Assembly: GCF_019752095.1 (NCBI RefSeq) | Contig: NZ_JAIEMO010000040.1 | Span: 1-41,680, forward strand | Source of the DNA: Nitrosomonas sp. | GTDB lineage: Bacteria > Pseudomonadota > Gammaproteobacteria > Burkholderiales > Nitrosomonadaceae | DNA length: 41,680 nt | Reading direction: 5' to 3' | Shown: positions 35,730 through 41,680 of the stretch, one piece after another | How the letters are laid out: each line of letters starts with the position of its first letter | Position numbering within the stretch: the first letter of the stretch is position 1 | Notes under the pieces: generated by a model | The model's database searches: none | What the model saw: the letters and a program-made list of their open reading frames with translations, nothing else | What the model was told of the DNA's origin: nothing | Translations under genes and position numbers: made by a program

Positions 35730-36968
35730 ATGTCTGAAAATAGTTTCTCGATAAATCGCCGATCCAGTGTGGGTGTCCAGGTTGGTTCTATAATGTTGGG
35801 TGGTGGTGCGCCGGTCGTAGTGCAGTCAATGACAAATACTGATACGGTTGATGAAGTCGCTACTACAGAGCAAGTTGCACAGCTAGCACGCGCTGGATCT
35901 GAGTTGGTTCGGATTACTGTCAATTCAATGGAAGCTGCAAAAGCGGTGGCGGCAATTCGCGCGCGCCTGGATGGCATAGGGTGCCATGTGCCCTTGGTTG
36001 GTGATTTTCATTTCAATGGTCATAAATTACTGACTAGTTATCCAGAATGTGCAAAAGCTTTGGCAAAATTTCGCATCAACCCGGGAAATGTTGGTCATGG
36101 CAAGAAACGTGATGAGCAATTTACTATACTGATTGAAACAGCTTGTAAATACGATAAGCCTGTACGTATCGGAGTAAACTGGGGGAGTCTTGATCCAGAA
36201 ATGCTGGCGCGGATTATGGATGAAAATGCAGCTTCAAGCAATCCGCAGGATGCTAAATATGTGATGCGGGAGGCATTAATTACATCGGCATTGGAAAGTG
36301 CGGCAAAGGCAGAAGAAATTGGGCTTAGTCGTAATAAGATTGTATTGTCATGTAAAGTAAGTGGTGTGCAAGATTTGATTAGCGTATATCGCGATTTGGC
36401 TGCGCGTTGCGATTATGCATTACATTTAGGGTTGACCGAGGCAGGTATGGGCTCTAAAGGCATTGTGGCGTCTACAGCAGCATTGGCGGTTCTATTGCAG
36501 GAGGGCATTGGCGACACGATTCGGATTTCATTAACCCCGGAGCCAGGGGGAAGCCGTTCACGTGAGGTGATTGTCGCTCAGGAAATTTTGCAAACCATGG
36601 GGTTGCGCGCATTTGTTCCGCTAGTTGCTGCTTGTCCAGGTTGTGGACGTACAACCAGCACCTATTTTCAGGAATTAGCAGAAAGTATCCAGGCTTATGT
36701 GCGTGATGAGATGATTGTATGGCGTAAGCAATACGATGGTGTCGAAAATATGACGCTGGCTGTGATGGGTTGTGTGGTAAATGGTCCAGGAGAAAGCAAG
36801 CACGCTAATATCGGTATTAGTCTGCCGGGTTCTGGTGAAATTCCAGTGGCGCCAGTATTTGTGGATGGGCAAAAAACCGTAACCTTAAAAGGCGATAATA
36901 TTGCCAACGAATTCCGTGCAATCGTTGATCAATATGTGAGTGAGAAGTACCCGAGAAAAGTCGTCTGA
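35730..36968 (+). CDS. ispG: IspG, 4-hydroxy-3-methylbut-2-enyl diphosphate synthase
   Basis: IspG does the penultimate step of the MEP isoprenoid pathway. The 412-residue product has the TIM barrel ([21 protein letters not shown]) and the C-terminal Fe-S domain with Cys in CPGCGRTTS and [10 protein letters not shown]. It shares one base with hisS (TGATG). Confidence 0.97.
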   Translation: MSENSFSINRRSSVGVQVGSIMLGGGAPVVVQSMTNTDTVDEVATTEQVAQLARAGSELVRITVNSMEAAKAVAAIRARLDGIGCHVPLVGDFHFNGHKLLTSYPECAKALAKFRINPGNVGHGKKRDEQFTILIETACKYDKPVRIGVNWGSLDPEMLARIMDENAASSNPQDAKYVMREALITSALESAAKAEEIGLSRNKIVLSCKVSGVQDLISVYRDLAARCDYALHLGLTEAGMGSKGIVASTAALAVLLQEGIGDTIRISLTPEPGGSRSREVIVAQEILQTMGLRAFVPLVAACPGCGRTTSTYFQELAESIQAYVRDEMIVWRKQYDGVENMTLAVMGCVVNGPGESKHANIGISLPGSGEIPVAPVFVDGQKTVTLKGDNIANEFRAIVDQYVSEKYPRKVV

Positions 36969-38242
36969 TGGCTAATGGTGTTAAAGCAATTCGCGGGATG
37001 AATGATATCCTTCCGAACGAATCTTATCTCTGGGAATATTTTGAACAAACGGTGCAGCAGTGGCTTGCGGCGTATGGATATCGGAATATCCGCACCCCGA
37101 TCGTCGAGCAAACTGATTTATTTATTCGTTCGATTGGAGAAGTGACTGATATTGTTGAAAAAGAGATGTATACTTTCATAGATAATCTCAACAATGATAG
37201 TTTGACGCTGCGGCCGGAGGGAACTGCATCGTGCGTGCGTGCTGCTATTGAGCATAATATTTTGTATGCTGGACCACAGAGACTGTATTATGCAGGCCCG
37301 ATGTTTCGGCATGAGCGTCCGCAAAAAGGGCGTTATCGTCAATTTCATCAAGTTGGTGTGGAAGCGTTGGGTTATGCAGGGCCTGATATTGATGCAGAGC
37401 TGATCGTGATGTGTGCCCGTTTATGGAAATTATTGGGAATCTCGGATTTGCGCCTGGAAATAAGCACATTGGGAAACACTGAATCACGTGCATTACATCG
37501 TGCGCGATTACTCAAGTACTTTGAGCAGCATCGAGACGATTTGGATGAAGACTCATTGAGACGTTTGCATACCAATCCATTGCGTATACTTGACAGCAAG
37601 AACCCGAGAATGCAGAGAGTTATTGAGAATGCACCAAAATTGATTGATGATCTGGATCTTGAATCATGCAATCATTTTGAATCTTTGCAAAGAATATTAC
37701 GTGAGCGAGGTATTAACTATGAAATTAACTTGCGCTTGGTGAGGGGATTAGATTATTACAATCGCACTGTATTTGAATGGGTGACCGATAAATTAGGTGC
37801 GCAAGGGACTGTTTGCGCGGGCGGGCGTTATGATGGATTAGTAGAACAGGTAGGTGGGAAATCCACTCCAGCCTGCGGTTTTGCTATGGGAGTAGAGCGG
37901 CTGTTGTTACTGATACAAGCGTGTGGGAAAAAAATTAACCAGCCTGTGCCTGATATTTATATTGTTCATCAGGGTAGTGACCAAGTTATGGATTATGCCT
38001 GGAAATGTGCAGAGTTTCTTCGCGATGAGGGATTCAATGTTATTTTGCATTGTGGTGACGGCAGCTTTAAATCTCAGATGAAAAAGGCTGATTCATCTGG
38101 TGCTGTTTATGCGCTGATTATCGGGGATGATGAATTTAAGGTGCAAGAAGTGACCATCAAACCATTACGTGAACTGATCGAACAAGCAAGTGTAAAACTA
38201 AACAGTATTACTGAAATAATAAATAAGAAAAATTTGTATTAA
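36968..38242 (+). CDS. hisS: Histidyl-tRNA synthetase
   Basis: The 424-residue class II synthetase has motif 2 ([17 protein letters not shown]), the HisA motif [15 protein letters not shown], motif 3 (GFAMGVERL), and a C-terminal anticodon-binding domain. Length is normal. It is coupled to ispG. Confidence 0.98.
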   Translation: MANGVKAIRGMNDILPNESYLWEYFEQTVQQWLAAYGYRNIRTPIVEQTDLFIRSIGEVTDIVEKEMYTFIDNLNNDSLTLRPEGTASCVRAAIEHNILYAGPQRLYYAGPMFRHERPQKGRYRQFHQVGVEALGYAGPDIDAELIVMCARLWKLLGISDLRLEISTLGNTESRALHRARLLKYFEQHRDDLDEDSLRRLHTNPLRILDSKNPRMQRVIENAPKLIDDLDLESCNHFESLQRILRERGINYEINLRLVRGLDYYNRTVFEWVTDKLGAQGTVCAGGRYDGLVEQVGGKSTPACGFAMGVERLLLLIQACGKKINQPVPDIYIVHQGSDQVMDYAWKCAEFLRDEGFNVILHCGDGSFKSQMKKADSSGAVYALIIGDDEFKVQEVTIKPLRELIEQASVKLNSITEIINKKNLY

Positions 38243-38272
38243 CAATAACTCAGAATCAACCAGGGAAATATC

Positions 38273-38911
38273 ATGGCAACTCATAATCATGAAGATCAGG
38301 AGAGAATTGATGGTCTTAAAGCTTGGTGGGGCAAGTATGGTACTGCAATCACTATTGTTCTGACAGTGATGTTAGCAACCGCTGGGGCTATGAAGGCTTG
38401 GAATTATTATCAGCAGCAGCAAGCACAGCAGGCGGCAGATTTATACGCATTGTTAAAGCAGGTGCATTCAGGCAATGATGCGGAAAAAATTAATGATGCG
38501 GCCCAGTTGCTCACGCAAGGTTATTCATCCAGTGGTTATGCACCACGCGCTGCAATGATTGCTGCACAGGCAGATGTTCAAGCAGGTAATAATAAGCGTG
38601 CGATACAAAACTTACAATGGATTCTTGACCATGCAAAGGAAGTCGAGATGCGTGACTTGGCGCGATTGAGAATTTCAGGGATTTTTCTGGATGAAGGAAA
38701 GTATGATGAAGCATTAAGGCTTCTGGATGCTGGGCACGATGAAGCTTTCGCTGGATTGTATTTGGATCGTAAAGGGGATATCCAGGTAGCTGCCCAGAAA
38801 ATTTCTGAAGCGCGTTTAAGTTATCAAGCAGCTATAGATAAACTTGATAAGAGTAATAATTACTACAATATCGTACAAATGAAATTGGATGGGCTGGGCA
38901 ATTCTGAATAA
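38273..38911 (+). CDS. yfgM: YfgM, membrane-anchored TPR protein
   Basis: YfgM is an inner-membrane protein linked to the SecYEG/PpiD chaperone network. The 212-residue product starts with a polar segment with WWGKYGTA, a TM helix (ITIVLTVMLATAGAMKAW), then TPR helices (APRAAMIAAQADVQAGNNKR and LYLDRKGDIQVAAQKISEARL). It lies between hisS and bamB as in many Proteobacteria. CAGGGAAATATC precedes the ATG. Confidence 0.93.
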   Translation: MATHNHEDQERIDGLKAWWGKYGTAITIVLTVMLATAGAMKAWNYYQQQQAQQAADLYALLKQVHSGNDAEKINDAAQLLTQGYSSSGYAPRAAMIAAQADVQAGNNKRAIQNLQWILDHAKEVEMRDLARLRISGIFLDEGKYDEALRLLDAGHDEAFAGLYLDRKGDIQVAAQKISEARLSYQAAIDKLDKSNNYYNIVQMKLDGLGNSE

Positions 38912-40145
38912 ACATTTAACAATTGTTGGATTGAGTCTTACCAAACTCAGACGATTATTTGCTTTTTGGATAGTGTTTGTTTTGTTGTTGTCAGGCTGTG
39001 GTAGTTCGATGAATCCATTTAATATGCGTATTGTTGAAGCAATGAGCACGCAACTATCGGATATGTTTGTCACAGACGAAGTCATCGTTTATGAAAAGGA
39101 AGAGCTTGATGCTTTAAAATCAGTTGATCGGATTCCATTAAAATGGAAAAATAAAGTCAGTGAAAATGAAATTGCTTCATTCTATGTCGTCTATGAAAAT
39201 GATGCGGTATATTCAGCCGACGAGGCGGGGAAACTTACAAAATATGAAGTAGCGACTGGTAAGCAGCTGTGGCAAGTCAAAACTAAGCATAGGTTTTCTG
39301 CCGGGGTAGGTATCGGGGAAGGGCTTATTCTGGTTGGAACTTTTAAAGGTGAAATACTTGCTTATAACGAATCTGGTCATATGTTATGGCAAGCATCAGT
39401 CACCAGTGAAATTTTAAGTCCGCCACAAGCACAAAACAATATTGTGGTTGTGCGAACTGTTGATGGCCGGATATTTGGACTGGATGCCATTGATGGAAAG
39501 CGGAAATGGATTTATCAAGGTGCAACTCCCCCATTAACGGTACGAAGTACTGCAGGAATAACACTTGCGCATGGTGCTGTATTTGCGGGTTTCCCTGGTG
39601 GAAAAATGGTGGCGATGAGCTTGTTTAATGGCAATGTTGGGTGGGAAGCTGCCGTTTCGCATCCACGGGGTGTCACAGAACTCGAACGCATGACGGATAT
39701 TACCAGCGCACCTGTGGTTAATGACAGGCTGGTTTGCGCGGTTGCATATCAAGGGCGCGTTGCGTGTTTTGCTATCAATGATGGCACTCAAATATGGACG
39801 CGTGAATCTTCTAGTAGCGCGGGCTTGGTAATGGATAGCGATTATGTTTATGTAACTGAAGATAAGGGCATTGTTACTGCATATGATTTGCTTAGTGGAG
39901 CCAGTGTATGGAAGCAAAGCAGACTTGGTAGTAAGAAATTAACGAAACCTGCTATCAAAGGACAGTATATAGTTGTTGGAGATGACCAAGGAAATGTTAA
40001 TTTGCTGCGGAACTATGATGGAGTTTTAATCGCCCGTTCAGCTACCGATGGTAGTATAATTCAAAACCCTGCCTCTCCATTGCCGGATGGGTTTGCAGTC
40101 CAAACAGCGAAGGGTGGCGTGTACGCTTATAGTACGCAATTTTAG
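38889..40145 (+). CDS. bamB: BamB, outer membrane assembly lipoprotein
   Basis: BamB is part of the BAM complex that inserts beta-barrel proteins in the outer membrane. The 418-residue product has a lipobox ending at Cys37 (LLLSGC) and a PQQ-type eight-bladed beta propeller (GKQLWQVKTKHRF, LDAIDGKRKWIYQ, DGTQIWTRE). The ATG at 38889 overlaps yfgM by 23 bp; the leader of 36 residues is longer than usual, so a downstream start is possible. Confidence 0.94.
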   Translation: MGWAILNKHLTIVGLSLTKLRRLFAFWIVFVLLLSGCGSSMNPFNMRIVEAMSTQLSDMFVTDEVIVYEKEELDALKSVDRIPLKWKNKVSENEIASFYVVYENDAVYSADEAGKLTKYEVATGKQLWQVKTKHRFSAGVGIGEGLILVGTFKGEILAYNESGHMLWQASVTSEILSPPQAQNNIVVVRTVDGRIFGLDAIDGKRKWIYQGATPPLTVRSTAGITLAHGAVFAGFPGGKMVAMSLFNGNVGWEAAVSHPRGVTELERMTDITSAPVVNDRLVCAVAYQGRVACFAINDGTQIWTRESSSSAGLVMDSDYVYVTEDKGIVTAYDLLSGASVWKQSRLGSKKLTKPAIKGQYIVVGDDQGNVNLLRNYDGVLIARSATDGSIIQNPASPLPDGFAVQTAKGGVYAYSTQF

Positions 40146-40231
40146 TTGTTTTCAAAATTCGTCTAGAATCTTAATGATTCAGCGATATCTTTATTAATGT
40201 CACTTAGCCTGAACGAAAGCTGCAAATATTC

Positions 40232-41626
40232 ATGAAGCCCACACTTGTTTTGGTTGGTCGCCCTAATGTCGGTAAATCTACTTTGTTTAACCGGCTGACT
40301 CGTACTCGTGATGCTATTGTTGCGGATATCCCGGGTTTGACGCGAGACCGGCATTATGGTGCCGGAAAAGTAGGGGATAAGCCTTATTTGGTCATGGATA
40401 CCGGCGGTTTTGAGCCTGTCATTAAAGACGGCATTTTGTATGCAATGGCAAAGCAGACGATGCAGGCGGTTGATGAGGCAGATAAAGTATTGTTTATTGT
40501 CGATGGTCGGCAGGGCCTAACTGCACATGACAAAATTATTGCCGAGCAGCTGCGCAAATCTGGACAGAAAATTCTTCTAGTCGTAAATAAAACGGAAGGT
40601 ATGGCCACAGCCGTTGTCACGGCGGAATTTTTTGAGTTAGGTCTGGGTGATCCCTGCGCGGTATCGGCAATGCATGGCGATAACATCCATGAGTTGGCAG
40701 ATTTAGCATTGGCGGATTTCCCAGAAATTGAAGAAGAATCCCCAAGCAAACATCCAAAAATTGCCATCGTTGGTCGTCCCAATGTTGGAAAATCTACACT
40801 TATCAATACATTGTTAGGAGAAGAGCGGGTGATCGCCTTTGATCAACCTGGCACGACGCGAGATAGTATTTACATTGATTTTACGCATAAAGACAAACAA
40901 TATACGCTGATTGATACAGCTGGATTGCGACGCCGTGGTCAGGTGCATGAAACTATAGAGAAATTCTCCGCGATTAAGACACTGCAAGCGATTGAAGACG
41001 CCAATGTTGCTGTACTGATATTAGATGCTAGAGGCGAGATTTCCGATCAAGATGCTCATATTGCTGGATTCATACTGGAAACGGGACGTGCATTGGTTAT
41101 CGCAGTCAATAAATGGGATGGGTTGGATGAATACCAACGCACTACTATTAAAAGCGACTTAAATCGCAAACTAGCTTTTCTGAGCTTTGCGCAATTGCAT
41201 TACATCTCTGCATTACATGGCACCGGAATAAGAAATTTGTTGCCATCGATAGATATAGCTTACACGGCGGCTATGGCCGATTTGTCGACGCCAAAGTTGA
41301 CGCGCGCTTTGATTGCTGCAGTTGAAAAGCACCCACCGCCACGTGGAGGCATGTCACGTCCCAAAATGCGGTATGCGCATCAGGGTGGATCTAATCCACC
41401 GTTGATTATTGTGCATGGCAGTATGCTGAATCATGTGCCAGAAAGCTATCGGCGATATCTGGAGAATACATTTCGCGAAACTTTTAAGCTATGGAGTACT
41501 CCATTGCGGGTTGATTTTAAGATTGGTCATAATCCCTACGCTGATAAAAAGCCTGCTCCGCCAACAGAAGTAGAGGCGAGACGCGCACATAGCCGGAGGC
41601 GGAGAAACCGGAAAAAATATAGATGA
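40232..41626 (+). CDS. der: Der (EngA), double-G-domain ribosome GTPase
   Basis: Der is needed for 50S assembly. The 464-residue product has two G domains, each with GRPNVGKS (residues 8-15 and 181-188), their DTGG/DTAG switches, NKTE and NKWD motifs, and a KH-like C-terminal domain ([15 protein letters not shown]). The basic tail ends in [10 protein letters not shown]. The rest of the window, 41627-41680, shows nothing. Confidence 0.98.
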   Translation: MKPTLVLVGRPNVGKSTLFNRLTRTRDAIVADIPGLTRDRHYGAGKVGDKPYLVMDTGGFEPVIKDGILYAMAKQTMQAVDEADKVLFIVDGRQGLTAHDKIIAEQLRKSGQKILLVVNKTEGMATAVVTAEFFELGLGDPCAVSAMHGDNIHELADLALADFPEIEEESPSKHPKIAIVGRPNVGKSTLINTLLGEERVIAFDQPGTTRDSIYIDFTHKDKQYTLIDTAGLRRRGQVHETIEKFSAIKTLQAIEDANVAVLILDARGEISDQDAHIAGFILETGRALVIAVNKWDGLDEYQRTTIKSDLNRKLAFLSFAQLHYISALHGTGIRNLLPSIDIAYTAAMADLSTPKLTRALIAAVEKHPPPRGGMSRPKMRYAHQGGSNPPLIIVHGSMLNHVPESYRRYLENTFRETFKLWSTPLRVDFKIGHNPYADKKPAPPTEVEARRAHSRRRRNRKKYR

Positions 41627-41680
41627 GTAAGTAAGATGAGTGCTTGATAGTTTATTGTAAAATGAAAGTGATTAATAAGT

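Overview
The window reads as chromosomal DNA of a betaproteobacterium, most likely an ammonia oxidiser of the Nitrosomonas group. This is inferred, not proven: base composition is moderate, there is a PEP-CTERM remnant, a CopD/cytochrome c fusion protein, a betaproteobacterial-type AmgK/MurU pair, and the usual order ndk, rlmN, pilW, rodZ, ispG, hisS, yfgM, bamB, der. No rRNA, tRNA, CRISPR array or intact mobile element was found.

Layout. 1-930 is decayed: a PEP-CTERM exosortase-substrate gene broken by an in-frame stop, ten copies of an 8-bp repeat and small frameshifts, followed by a stretch with only suggestive coding fragments. 931-3567 holds a membrane CopD-cytochrome c-thioredoxin-fold fusion and a secreted hypothetical protein. 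3844-5778 (minus) is a GAF-GGDEF-EAL protein whose cyclase motif is degenerate and whose EAL motif is intact. 5942-9353 (minus) is a compact four-gene organoarsenical cluster: two glycosyltransferase-type proteins of the arsenosugar-associated families, an ArsM-like methyltransferase and a radical SAM/SPASM protein that does not look like standard ArsS. 9597-11700 holds a CHRD-domain protein, a DUF393 thiol protein and an alpha/beta hydrolase with Cys at the nucleophile position.

11701-12808 is a 1.1-kb gap that contains a probable transposase tail, a stable hairpin, two copies of a 48-49 bp element carrying TTGACA, and a very small lipoprotein gene with a good ribosome binding site. 12809-20782 is housekeeping: comM and ubiK (minus), amgK-murU-pepP plus a small membrane protein (plus), and a penicillin-acylase-like hydrolase (minus).

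20999-29668 is a flagellar locus: flhB-flhA-flhF-flhG-fliA and a motC/motD-type stator pair, with flgM-flgN on the opposite strand behind an excellent sigma-28 promoter. FliA made from the first operon can therefore drive its own anti-sigma factor FlgM, the usual feedback loop. 29926-32025 holds an EI24 membrane protein, a DUF3025 protein and an exported rhodanese. 32162-41626 is the conserved housekeeping operon ending in der, with many start/stop overlaps that indicate translational coupling.
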